From positions 1 to 20,712 of the forward strand of contig UQRR01000033.1 of assembly GCA_900543455.1 (NCBI GenBank): 20,712 bases of DNA, in the 5' to 3' direction. The stretch's first letter is position 1. Each line of letters starts with the position of its first letter. The stretch comes from an uncultured Dialister sp. Its GTDB lineage: Bacteria; Bacillota; Negativicutes; Veillonellales; Dialisteraceae. Below the pieces are notes generated by a model. It had not been told where the DNA came from and ran no database searches. It was given only the letters and a program-made list of their open reading frames with translations. Both the position numbers and the translations under genes were made by a program. Positions 1 through 6,368 of this stretch are shown here, piece after piece.

Positions 1-87
1 CTGCTTTCACACATCCTTCGTTTAGCGGTCTGCAAGAAAGATTTCTCGCTTCGCTCGAAATGACGATACGAGAGTCTGATGTCTCCT

Positions 88-115
88 AGTCACCAGTCAC
101 TAGTCACTAGCCACT
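88..115. repeat. Heptamer array AGTCACY
   Basis: Four consecutive seven-base units are visible: AGTCACC, AGTCACT, AGTCACT, AGCCACT. The same unit builds the longer arrays at 832-873 and 11847-11937. Confidence 0.8.
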
Positions 116-154
116 CACCTCTGCTTTCAAACTTCGGGGTTCGGGGTTATGGTA

Positions 155-191
155 GCGGCTTCGCCGCATTATATATGTGCGGCGAAGCCGC
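155..191. repeat. GC-rich perfect inverted repeat
   Basis: A 14-bp perfect stem (GCGGCTTCGCCGCA at 155-168 and its complement at 178-191) encloses a 9-nt AT loop. Each arm is itself a small hairpin (GCGGC-TTC-GCCGC type). Single arms recur at about 17487-17501, 19291-19305 and 20577-20593. There is no T run after it, so it looks like a REP/BIME-like element rather than a terminator. Confidence 0.7.
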
Positions 192-199
192 CACCACAA

Positions 200-227
200 C
201 CTTGAACCCTGAACCTTGAACCCGAAT
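200..227. repeat. Heptamer array CCYTGAA
   Basis: Units CCTTGAA, CCCTGAA, CCTTGAA and CCCGAAT follow one another with period seven. In reverse complement this is nearly the same unit as the GGTTCAG array at 20548-20568. Confidence 0.7.
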
Positions 228-251
228 CCCATTCCTAATTTCCCACTCCTA

Positions 252-260
252 TGCTACAAT
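252..260 (+). promoter_or_regulatory. Extended -10 promoter of the ACT gene
   Basis: TG-C-TACAAT matches an extended -10 element (TGnTATAAT) about 36 bp before the chosen ATG. No good -35 is visible, which is common for extended -10 promoters. The element covers the upstream in-frame ATG at 251, which argues against that codon as the start. Confidence 0.5.
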
Positions 261-295
261 ATAAGGATACATTCACCCATCCAAGGAGGTCCATC

Positions 296-709
296 ATGTT
301 ACAGCAGGTATCCATTTTCACGGCCAACCGTCAGGGAGCACTCTCCCGCATGACATCCATTCTCGCGAAAGAGAACATCAATATTTACACCATGCTCGCC
401 AACGACAGCGCAGAATTCGGCATCGTCCGCCTCATCGTAGACAAGCCGGAAGAAGCCGTCGAAATCCTTGAAAAAGAAGGCTACCAGTGCCGCGTCGACC
501 TTGTCATCGCCGTCGATATGGGATCGGACAAGCCGGGCGCCCTCGACCGCATCCTTGGCGACCTTCAGGCAGCCAATGTCATGATCCGCTACCTCTACAT
601 TTCCTTCGACCGTGAGACCAGCTCCCCGATCGCCGTCTTCAGCACCACCGAGTCCGAGACCGAAGCCTTCCTCAAAGGCAAAGGCTACAAGCTGGTGGAA
701 GAATTCTGA
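296..709 (+). CDS. Tandem ACT-domain protein
   Basis: This 137-residue protein consists of two ACT-type ligand-binding folds, roughly residues 3-68 and 70-135, with no catalytic domain attached. The first begins VSIFTANRQGALSRMTSIL and the second VIAVDMGSDKPGALDRIL. Both show the pattern of a strand, a turn with GAL, then a helix, that is typical of ACT domains binding amino acids or related effectors. Stand-alone tandem ACT proteins are thought to act as small-molecule sensors; the ligand cannot be read from the sequence. I chose the ATG at 296 because AAGGAGG lies at 283-289 with good spacing, and because the predicted promoter overlaps an upstream in-frame ATG at 251. The gene is monocistronic and ends before a bidirectional terminator. 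Confidence 0.85.
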   Translation: MLQQVSIFTANRQGALSRMTSILAKENINIYTMLANDSAEFGIVRLIVDKPEEAVEILEKEGYQCRVDLVIAVDMGSDKPGALDRILGDLQAANVMIRYLYISFDRETSSPIAVFSTTESETEAFLKGKGYKLVEEF

Positions 710-721
710 TTGTCCAGACAT

Positions 722-745
722 TAGACGTCAGACTTCTGACTTCAA
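722..745. repeat. Heptamer repeats TCWGACT
   Basis: About three to four degenerate units (TTAGACG, TCAGACT, TCTGACT) lie between the ACT gene and its terminator. They belong to the same family as the long array at 9772-9862. Confidence 0.6.
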
Positions 746-750
746 GCACA

Positions 751-792
751 AAAAGACCCGTGATTCCCTCGTTTGAGAATCACGGGTCTTTT
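751..792. terminator. Bidirectional terminator between the ACT gene and bioA
   Basis: A 16-bp perfect stem (751-766 pairs with 777-792) around a 10-nt loop has A runs on its left and T runs on its right. It can therefore act as an intrinsic terminator for the plus-strand ACT gene and for the convergent minus-strand bioA. Confidence 0.9.
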
Positions 793-803
793 TATGCTCC
801 TTG

Positions 804-873
804 TCTGATTTCTGATATCTGATTTCTGACGACCAGTCCCTAGTCCCTAGTCACCAGTCACTAACCACCAGTC
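804..873. repeat. Ten-unit heptamer array ending at the bioA stop
   Basis: Ten units follow without a break in period: four of TCTGATW/TCTGACG type, then six of the ACCAGTC/CCTAGTC type. Two repeat families are thus joined in one register. The array reaches the bioA stop codon (TAG, at 877-875 on the minus strand). Confidence 0.8.
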
Positions 874-874
874 T

Positions 875-2227
875 CTACTTCCCCAGCACACTCTCGACGG
901 CCTCTTTGCAGAGCGCGACGCCCTTATCCAGCTCTTCTCTTGTGATATTGAGCGGCGGATTGAAATAGATGATATCCCCCATCGGACGAAGCACGAGCCC
1001 CAAGTCCATGGCCTTTCTGAAAATGTGCCAGCCGATACGGCGCGCAGGATCGAAAGCCTCCTTCGTTTTCGGATCCTCGACCAGCTCGATCGCATGGATG
1101 AGCCCGATATGGCGGATCTCTCCGACATTCTTGTGACTGCCGAGAGCCTGCATCAGCTTTTCATGCAGGTACTTCCCATTCTCATTCACCTTCGTGAGGA
1201 TATGGTCACGCTTCATGATTTTGAGGACAGTAAGCGCGATGGCGCAGCCCATCGGATTTCCTGCATAGGTATGGCTGTGGACAAAGGCCTTGTGCGTGCC
1301 GAAATCATCATAGAAGGCATCATACACTTTGTCTGTCGTGATGGTAAGAGACATCGGCATATAGCCTGCCGTCAGTCCCTTCGACGTGCAGAGGATATCC
1401 GGGGACACACCCGCATGCTCGATCGCAAAGAGCTTGCCCGTGCGGCCAAAGCCCGCTGCGATCTCATCATCGATCAGGAGCACGCCGTACTCATCGCAGA
1501 GCTTTCGAAGCTTTCGGAGATACTCCGCCGGATAGATACGCATGCCGGCCGCTCCCTGCAGGATCGGCTCCACGATGCACGCCACGGTTTCCTTTCCATA
1601 TTTCTTAAAGGCCGCCTCTGCGTCCTCGAAGCACTCCACGCCGCACGTCTCTCTCGTCTTGCCGTATGGACAGCGGTAACAGTCCAGCCCTTTGAAATGA
1701 ATATTATTCATCAGCATCGGGTGGAAGATCTTCGCATACAGATCCATCGAGCCGACCGAGAGCGCCCCGATCGTCTCCCCGTGATACGACTCGGGCAGGC
1801 ACATGAAGCGCGTCCTCTCCGGATGTCCCGTCTGATACTGATACTGGAATGCCATCTTCAGCGCCGCCTCGACCGCAGACGACCCATTATCATGGAAAGT
1901 GAACTTCGTGAGACCCGCCGGTAAAAGCTCCGACAGCTCACGAGCCAGCTCGATCGCCGGCTTGTGCGTGAAATTTGTGAAAATGACATGCTCCAGTTCA
2001 TCCACCTGCTGCTTCAGCGCCGCATTGATCTCCGGATTCGCATGCCCCAGAAGATTGCACCACCATGAAGAAATGATATCCAGGTACGCCTTGCCATGCG
2101 TGTCATACAGATAGCACCCCTTCGCATGGTCGATCACCACTGGCGGAAATACCTCATTATCCTTCATCTGCATGGCCGGATGCCAGATATACTTCGCATC
2201 CTCCGCTTCCCAGTTGATTCCACTCAT
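875..2227 (-). CDS. bioA: Adenosylmethionine-8-amino-7-oxononanoate aminotransferase
   Basis: BioA is a PLP enzyme that converts 8-amino-7-oxononanoate (KAPA) to 7,8-diaminononanoate (DAPA), the antepenultimate step of biotin synthesis. The 450-residue protein has full family length and the class III aminotransferase layout. It shows SSWW at 53-56, the phosphate-binding NGSSAVEAALK at 114-124, SYHGETIGALS at 147-157, and IDDEIAAGFGRTGK at 252-265 with the PLP-ring aspartate at D254. The Schiff-base lysine is K283 in SKGLTAGYM. The start has AAGGAG ahead of it in the proper place. In E. coli the amino donor is S-adenosylmethionine, whereas in B. subtilis it is lysine; I cannot decide which applies here. 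It is the last gene of a bioY-bioD-bioA group and ends at a heptamer array and a bidirectional terminator. Confidence 0.95.
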   Translation of the reverse strand: MSGINWEAEDAKYIWHPAMQMKDNEVFPPVVIDHAKGCYLYDTHGKAYLDIISSWWCNLLGHANPEINAALKQQVDELEHVIFTNFTHKPAIELARELSELLPAGLTKFTFHDNGSSAVEAALKMAFQYQYQTGHPERTRFMCLPESYHGETIGALSVGSMDLYAKIFHPMLMNNIHFKGLDCYRCPYGKTRETCGVECFEDAEAAFKKYGKETVACIVEPILQGAAGMRIYPAEYLRKLRKLCDEYGVLLIDDEIAAGFGRTGKLFAIEHAGVSPDILCTSKGLTAGYMPMSLTITTDKVYDAFYDDFGTHKAFVHSHTYAGNPMGCAIALTVLKIMKRDHILTKVNENGKYLHEKLMQALGSHKNVGEIRHIGLIHAIELVEDPKTKEAFDPARRIGWHIFRKAMDLGLVLRPMGDIIYFNPPLNITREELDKGVALCKEAVESVLGK

Positions 2228-2320
2228 CAGACTTCTCTCCTTTTACTTTGTTGTTGGTTGTTTGGAAATCGTGTGTACGATTTATGGTTTATGGTTTTTG
2301 AGTTTTCCTCCATCTGAGCA

Positions 2321-2358
2321 GGTCCTTAGAGAAGGGCCGCGCCAAAGGCGCAGGATGG
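2321..2358 (-). repeat. Partial copy of the multi-hairpin repeat
   Basis: This fragment, in the bioD-bioA spacer, is nearly the reverse complement of the right arm of the element at 4886-4924: GGTCCTTAGAGAAGGGCC, then GCGCCAAAGGCGC, then AGGAT. Its presence may explain the roughly 200-nt gap between two genes that probably share a transcript. The flanking DNA (2359-2427) shows no gene. Confidence 0.65.
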
Positions 2359-2427
2359 ATCCCACGAGCGGTATAAAACCCATGTTGGACAATGCCACCT
2401 TTGCCACTGTCTGCCGCAAACTATCCA

Positions 2428-3102
2428 TCACACCTCTTGATACAATCCTTCCAGTACCTTCGGATCGCAATGAAGGATCTCATCCCCCTTCGCGACCTTC
2501 GCGATGACAGAGACCCCCGTGATCTCCTCGATCATCTTCACATTATCCTCTTCCATCACGCCGCCCTTCCAGTTGTTCAGGATGATGCCCCGGATCGGAA
2601 TATTTCTATGGGTGATATATTCACACGTCGTCACCACATGATTGATCGTCCCCAGCCCCGCATCTGCGATGACAAGCACCGGCAAATGCAGCCAGGAAAT
2701 GATATCCTCCAGATAGTACACCGCCTTCTCATCGTGGCGGATCGGACACACGATGCCGCCGGACCCTTCCATCGTCACATACGGATACGCCTCCGTCACC
2801 CGCTTCCACGCCGCAAGGATCACATCCTTCTCCAGCGGATGCCCCTCGAGACGCGCCGCCAGATGGGGAGACACCGCATGCTGATAGAGATACGACAAGA
2901 GCATATCCTCCGGTTCATGGATCCCCGCAAACTCATTCACAAAGCCCGCATCCGATGCAGCGACCGTCGGTGCGCCGCTAATCGCCGCCTTGTAGTAGCC
3001 CGTATCATACCCATTCTGACGCATCGTCTTTACCAGAAGCGCCGTCACATAGGTCTTCCCGATATCCGTATCCGTCCCCGTGATAAAAAGTCCCTTGCTC
3101 AT
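2428..3102 (-). CDS. bioD: ATP-dependent dethiobiotin synthetase
   Basis: BioD carboxylates DAPA with CO2 and ATP and closes the ureido ring of dethiobiotin, in the cytosol. The 224-residue protein is of normal length. It opens with the P-loop-like TGTDTDIGKT (residues 8-17, K16), followed by YYKAAISG (36-43, with the substrate-binding lysine K38). Next come the MEGSGGIVCPI segment at 111-121 and ADAGLGTINH at 146-155, the dethiobiotin synthetase counterparts of Walker-B-like and switch regions. NNW at 176-178 is the nucleotide-base contact region. GAAGGAAGG precedes the ATG. It lies between bioY and bioA on the same strand with spacers of about 200 nt on each side and no clear promoter of its own, so co-transcription from the bioY promoter is the simplest reading. 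Confidence 0.95.
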   Translation of the reverse strand: MSKGLFITGTDTDIGKTYVTALLVKTMRQNGYDTGYYKAAISGAPTVAASDAGFVNEFAGIHEPEDMLLSYLYQHAVSPHLAARLEGHPLEKDVILAAWKRVTEAYPYVTMEGSGGIVCPIRHDEKAVYYLEDIISWLHLPVLVIADAGLGTINHVVTTCEYITHRNIPIRGIILNNWKGGVMEEDNVKMIEEITGVSVIAKVAKGDEILHCDPKVLEGLYQEV

Positions 3103-3298
3103 TGCTATGCCTTCCTTCGTATAAAACGTGACGGGTTTATCCCTTCACCATTGAACATGTACCCAAACGCCATTCATCATCCTGTGTGAAAGAAAATGTC
3201 ATGTGCGGCATCGGTCGAGAGCCATGCAGCCTGCGCCGAGCCCTTCCCATGCGCCTCACCTTCACACGGCGTCCGAAAATGCAGAAAGGATCCCTCCG

Positions 3299-3868
3299 CT
3301 ATTTTCCGATCGCCCTCTTCAACCGCGACGCCAGCATCGCAGCCAGAATGCACAGACAGATATCCCCCGGCACCGCCAGCACGAAGCAGTACAGCACCAC
3401 CGGCCAGACCCCGATCGGCGTCCCCAGATAGAAATTATTGATGATGTACACATACACCATCCCGAAAAGATACACCACCAGGAGCCCCGCAAGATTCGCA
3501 AAAAGAGTCTTGCCGAAAGAGAAGTCTCCGCTCCTCTCGGAGATCCAACCCGTCAGCCATGCCCCCGCGATGAACCCGATGAGGTATCCAAACGTCGGCT
3601 GGAAAATATACGAAGGCCCACCGCCCTCCGTAAAGACCGGCACCCCCGCGAGCCCCAGAAGCACATATAGCCCCACCGAACAAGCCCCGTTCCGGCTCCC
3701 CAGGATAAGCCCCGCCAGCGTCGTAAACAAAAGCTGCAGTGTAAACGGACACACCGGCACCGGGATCTTGATAAACGCCCCGATCGCGATCAGTGCTGTA
3801 AACAATCCAAAGAGCACCATCTCCTTCGTCCGGCTTCCGCCAGCCACCACTGCTTCTCCTCTGATCAT
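3299..3868 (-). CDS. bioY: BioY biotin transporter (ECF S component)
   Basis: BioY is the membrane-embedded biotin-binding subunit of an energy-coupling factor transporter. It works with EcfA/A'/T proteins (not encoded in this window) or, in some bacteria, alone. About 189 residues form five to six hydrophobic helices. The family signature is clear: ALIAIGAFIKIPVPVCPFTLQ, then a GLAGVPVF segment, and GPSYIFQPTFGYLIGF. An upstream in-frame ATG at 3895 would give 198 residues. I prefer the ATG at 3868 because GAGG sits 8 nt ahead of it and because the predicted operator (3883-3914) overlaps the upstream codon. The ATG at 3874 is a second possibility. The gene leads the bioY-bioD-bioA cluster, linking uptake and synthesis under one control. 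Confidence 0.93.
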   Translation of the reverse strand: MIRGEAVVAGGSRTKEMVLFGLFTALIAIGAFIKIPVPVCPFTLQLLFTTLAGLILGSRNGACSVGLYVLLGLAGVPVFTEGGGPSYIFQPTFGYLIGFIAGAWLTGWISERSGDFSFGKTLFANLAGLLVVYLFGMVYVYIINNFYLGTPIGVWPVVLYCFVLAVPGDICLCILAAMLASRLKRAIGK

Positions 3869-3882
3869 CTTCATCGCCTCGA

Positions 3883-3914
3883 TTGTTATTACCATAAGTT
3901 TATCAAGTTAACAT
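3883..3914 (-). promoter_or_regulatory. Candidate BirA (biotin) operator
   Basis: On the minus strand ATGTTAAC (3914-3907) and a degenerate mirror half (GTAATAACAA, 3892-3883) face each other. The inner TGTTA/TAACA cores span 30 bp in total. This resembles the dyad bound by the biotin repressor BirA (TTGTwAAC with a 14-16 bp spacer before the inverted half). It lies between the predicted -10 and the start of bioY, where binding would block transcription. The right half is imperfect, so this stays a candidate. Confidence 0.55.
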
Positions 3915-3918
3915 ACAT

Positions 3919-3947
3919 ATCATATAACAACTTCCTGCTTTATTCAA
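3919..3947 (-). promoter_or_regulatory. bioY promoter
   Basis: On the minus strand TTGAAT (3947-3942) and TATGAT (3924-3919) are separated by exactly 17 bp. The expected transcription start falls inside the BirA-like operator. Confidence 0.6.
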
Positions 3948-4013
3948 CGTTGACAATAAGAGATTTTCATTTCCACTCTTATAAAACCGGCTTCCTGCTC
4001 CTTGACTGCACGC

Positions 4014-4055
4014 AAAAAGAACGCATCCTCCATATGTGTGATGCGTTCTTTCTTA
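4014..4055 (-). terminator. Terminator of the DUF559 gene
   Basis: A 12-bp perfect stem (4016-4027 with 4040-4051, core GAACGCATC/GATGCGTTC) is followed on the minus strand by a run of five T. It separates the DUF559 gene from the bioY promoter. Confidence 0.85.
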
Positions 4056-4139
4056 TCTGCAAAAAGGGAAAGCTCTTATCCCGCGCCGGCTCTAGGGGAC
4101 TGGTTCATTGAGACTGGCTCGCTTGTTACGTCTTACGGT

Positions 4140-4523
4140 TTATGGTTCGGATTCTGTTTCCAGCGATTGCAAACGTTCCTGAATGATGTTTTCTATATAC
4201 TGCCCCACGTTTTTGAGGTTGTGCTCGATGTCAAGGTTTGAGAAGCGGATGACGAGGATGTCATATTTCTCTATGCGGCTGCTGCGCTTTTCGTCGTATT
4301 TCATGCCTTCCAAAGAGCGATGCTGCGCGCCGTCGACTTCGATGACGAGCCGTGCTTTCCTGCAGAAGAAATCGACGATGTAGCTTTCTATGACATATTG
4401 CCGGTAGATCTGCACAGGAAGACGCTTCAGGCAATAGTTCCAGAGGAGCGTCTCCTGCGGCGTCATGTGGCTACGCATCTCACTCGCACGGTTTTTCAGG
4501 AGGGGATTTTGACGAATGAACAT
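4140..4523 (-). CDS. DUF559 endonuclease-like protein
   Basis: This 127-residue protein matches the DUF559 family, small proteins with a Vsr/PD-(D/E)xK-like nuclease fold. Visible marks are MTPQETLLW at 20-28 and the core VDFFCRKARLVIEVDGAQH at about 50-68. The core carries the expected acidic residues D51, E62 and D64 and the histidine H68, and a VIRFSN strand follows at 91-96. The start at 4523 is preferred over the ATG at 4538 because GAGGA, 8 nt ahead of it, overlaps the upper ATG. No methyltransferase or toxin partner lies next to it: the upstream side is a repeat-rich spacer and the downstream side a terminator. Its DNA target and biological role are unknown. Confidence 0.85.
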   Translation of the reverse strand: MFIRQNPLLKNRASEMRSHMTPQETLLWNYCLKRLPVQIYRQYVIESYIVDFFCRKARLVIEVDGAQHRSLEGMKYDEKRSSRIEKYDILVIRFSNLDIEHNLKNVGQYIENIIQERLQSLETESEP

Positions 4524-4973
4524 AACTGATATCCTCATTCTGTGAAATATTTGACAATTCTCAAATGCGACCGCCCTTGGAGAAGGGCCTACACGCCGGG
4601 GACTGTCTCATATGGGCTTCCATGCCGCCTGTAGGATGTATCCTGCTCTGTTGTCATGCTAACCCGTTTTCCGACGATATGCGACCATCGTCAGACGCGT
4701 TCGCCCTTGGAGAAGGGCGCGGCCAAAGGCCGGGATAGACGAAAGCGTCAGCTTTCGAATTTCTGCGTAGCGGGAGAAGGGAATTGTCGGAAAATCGGTA
4801 TTCTGCAAATGGCGGTGATGTGAGATGACGATTATCTCACATGGGCTTTCATGCCGCTACGGCGAATTGTGCCTCTCCGAGGCACTCTATCCTGCGCCTT
4901 TGGCGCGGCCCTTCTCCAAGGGCCTACTCACCAGGGACTATCTCACATGGGCTTTCATGCCGCCGACGGCTTA
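4524..4973. other. Repeat-filled spacer
   Basis: No gene is visible. The spacer is mostly a multi-hairpin repeat (about 4613-4925) plus shorter hairpins such as GCCCTT-GGAG-AAGGGC near 4573-4588. A phrase like CTCACATGGGCTTTCATGCCGC occurs twice (around 4836-4858 and 4943-4965), giving a short direct repeat around the right hairpin cluster. Confidence 0.65.
4613..4925. repeat. Multi-hairpin dispersed element, uninterrupted copy
   Basis: This segment aligns over its whole length with 11350-11825 except for a 163-bp insertion in that copy. Its core (4701-4924) is bounded by inverted arms. The left arm carries GCCCTT-GGAG-AAGGGC and GGCC-AAA-GGCC. The right arm carries GCGCC-TTT-GGCGC and CCCTT-CTCC-AAGGG. 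Inside are CGAAAGC-GTCA-GCTTTCG and GTGCCTC-TCC-GAGGCAC. No reading frame with family features was found, so it looks like a non-coding, possibly mobilizable element. Confidence 0.7.
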
Positions 4974-5906
4974 CTATTTGCCTTCCCTTTTCGCAAAGTC
5001 TTCGTAGGTGCGCCGGAGACCTTCTTCGAGGGAGATTTTAGGCTCCCAATGAAGGTTGCATTTGGCTTTGGCGTTGTTCAGGGAAGAGCGGTAGATGTCG
5101 CCCTCTCTGGGTTTGTCGTAGGCGGGGGCGATCTCTTTGCCGGAGACTTTGGAGAGGATGGCTACCAGTTCTTTCAAACTGGTTTCCTCGGAAGTGCTGA
5201 GGTTGTAGGCGGTATTGGCCGCTTCGGTCGTGAGCGCGTCAAGGATGCCGTCTGCGATATCACCGGCGTAAACGAAGTCGCGGGTCTGATTTCCATCGCC
5301 AAAAATGGTGATGTCCTTCCCTTCTGCCATGCGTTTCGCAAAGATGCTGATGACGCCGCCTTCCCCGCCGTCGCCCTGCCGTTCGCCGTAGACATTGGCA
5401 AAGCGGAGAATGACATAGTCTATGCCATAGGCGAGGCGGTAAAGCTCGAGATAATTCTCGGCTGTCTTTTTAGTGAGGCCATAAAAGGAAAGCGGCTGCT
5501 GCGGCAGGGTCTCGGAAATCGGGAGCGCGCTATCGGCCACATCCCCATAGGTCGCCGCCGAAGAGGAGAAGATGATACGCTTGACACTGTATTTCCGGCA
5601 GCACTCGAGGATACGGACCGTGCCGGCGATGTTCTCATGCATGTCGTGCTCGGGATCAGTCATGGAGTCGGAGACGAGGGTCTGTGCTGCGAGATGCACG
5701 ACGGCATCGAAGTGTTCCTTTTTGAAAACGTCTTCGACCGCCTTGTCATGGACATCCATGACGATGAGCTTCATATGCGGGAGCAGGTTCTCACGAAGGC
5801 CGGTGGAGAGATTGTCCAGTGCGATGGCTTCATGGCCTGCTGCTTCGAGTGTCCGCATCAGGTGGGAACCGATGAATCCGGCTCCGCCGGTAACAAGTAT
5901 TTTCAT
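4974..5906 (-). CDS. GalE-like NAD-dependent sugar-nucleotide epimerase
   Basis: This is a 310-residue extended short-chain dehydrogenase of the UDP-glucose 4-epimerase type. It carries the NAD-binding TGGAGFIGSH at 6-15, LDNLSTG at 30-36, VVHLAAQ at 69-75 and FSSSAATYG at 113-121. The catalytic Tyr/Lys pair is Y142 and K146 (YGLTK), and LRFANVYGERQ at 167-177 contributes to the sugar-nucleotide pocket. Such enzymes interconvert UDP-Glc and UDP-Gal, or the N-acetyl or uronic forms, for surface polysaccharide. The exact substrate cannot be fixed from sequence, and 310 residues is shorter than classical E. coli-type GalE (about 338). AAGGAG stands 11 nt before the ATG. It has no sugar-pathway neighbours here and appears to have its own promoter near 6065. 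Confidence 0.88.
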   Translation of the reverse strand: MKILVTGGAGFIGSHLMRTLEAAGHEAIALDNLSTGLRENLLPHMKLIVMDVHDKAVEDVFKKEHFDAVVHLAAQTLVSDSMTDPEHDMHENIAGTVRILECCRKYSVKRIIFSSSAATYGDVADSALPISETLPQQPLSFYGLTKKTAENYLELYRLAYGIDYVILRFANVYGERQGDGGEGGVISIFAKRMAEGKDITIFGDGNQTRDFVYAGDIADGILDALTTEAANTAYNLSTSEETSLKELVAILSKVSGKEIAPAYDKPREGDIYRSSLNNAKAKCNLHWEPKISLEEGLRRTYEDFAKREGK

Positions 5907-5936
5907 GTATGATTTGCTCCTTTGGTATTTGAGATG

Positions 5937-5964
5937 TTAGACGTCAGATATCAGATGTCAGACT
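5937..5964. repeat. Heptamer array TCAGAYN
   Basis: The units TTAGACG, TCAGATA, TCAGATG and TCAGACT follow one another without interruption in the leader region of the epimerase gene. Confidence 0.7.
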
Positions 5965-6064
5965 GAGAGACTAAATGGCACTAGACGGGGAAATTCAGAT
6001 ACCTCATGTCTCCTGCTCTCTCAGTCTTCGCCATTTAGATCGCTTTTTACTGATACTTATTACT

Positions 6065-6073
6065 ATTATAACA
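6065..6073 (-). promoter_or_regulatory. Extended -10 promoter of the epimerase gene
   Basis: On the minus strand TG-T-TATAAT (6073-6065) is a perfect extended -10. No good -35 is present. The predicted leader of roughly 150 nt contains the heptamer array at 5937-5964. Confidence 0.55.
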
Positions 6074-6153
6074 CTCCACACCCCTTGTCTTCCATTAGCA
6101 AGAACTCATTCTGTTGCACGCAGTATAAACATTTGATGCTCAGTAAGACTTGA

Positions 6154-6287
6154 AGACTTTAGACTTTAGATTACGCACCAACGTGTCCTCTCTCAGTCTG
6201 ACCTCTGACGTCTGATGTCTCCCATCTGTTCCCGCAGTCTCGAAGTCTATCGTCTCCTTGTCTCCCAGTCTGACATCTGATTTCTCT
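6154..6287. repeat. Degenerate heptamer repeats
   Basis: There are two perfect AGACTTT units (6154-6167), then runs of TGACCTC/TGACGTC/TGATGTC and TGACATC/TGATTTC type with the period partly lost. They look like decayed members of the same family. Confidence 0.5.
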
Positions 6288-6291
6288 ATAC

Positions 6292-6334
6292 AAAAAGCCT
6301 ACTGAAGAAAACATCCTCAGTAGGCTCTTTTGTA
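6292..6334 (-). terminator. Terminator of the first autotransporter
   Basis: A 10-bp stem AGCCTACTGA/TCAGTAGGCT (6296-6305 with 6317-6326) is followed on the minus strand by TTTTT. It lies about 45 nt beyond the autotransporter stop codon. Confidence 0.88.
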
Positions 6335-6368
6335 CTTTTCAATGATTGCCGGCGCATCCGCTCTTTCC

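Larger units (their letters stand above)
1..295. other. Gene-free left edge with repeats
   Basis: I see no coding region here. The stretch holds heptamer repeats at 88-115, two TTCGGGG units at 133-146, a strong GC-rich hairpin at 155-191, a CCYTGAA heptamer array at 200-227, and the promoter of the ACT-domain gene. Positions 35-55 (TTTCTCGCTTCGCTCGAAATG) form a further short inverted repeat. Confidence 0.6.
5907..6368. other. Spacer with heptamer repeats and a promoter
   Basis: No gene is seen. The spacer contains heptamer arrays at 5937-5964 and, degenerate, at about 6154-6287. It also holds an extended -10 promoter reading towards the epimerase, and the terminator of the first autotransporter. 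Confidence 0.6.

Noticed and set aside
3103..3298. A small gene or gene remnant between bioD and bioY
   Set aside because: A minus-strand frame of about 40 codons looks faintly protein-like (ending AAHDIFFHTG), but it has no start codon or ribosome site and no recognizable family.
3950..3984. Plus-strand promoter TTGACA ... TTATAA diverging from bioY
   Set aside because: The spacing is 23 bp and there is no plus-strand gene downstream.
4140..4523. A restriction-modification system at the DUF559 gene
   Set aside because: No methyltransferase or specificity gene adjoins it; DUF559 proteins often occur alone.
4851..5912. A long plus-strand frame opposite the epimerase gene
   Set aside because: It is the antisense shadow of a clear GalE-like gene; its translation has no family features and it starts inside a repeat.
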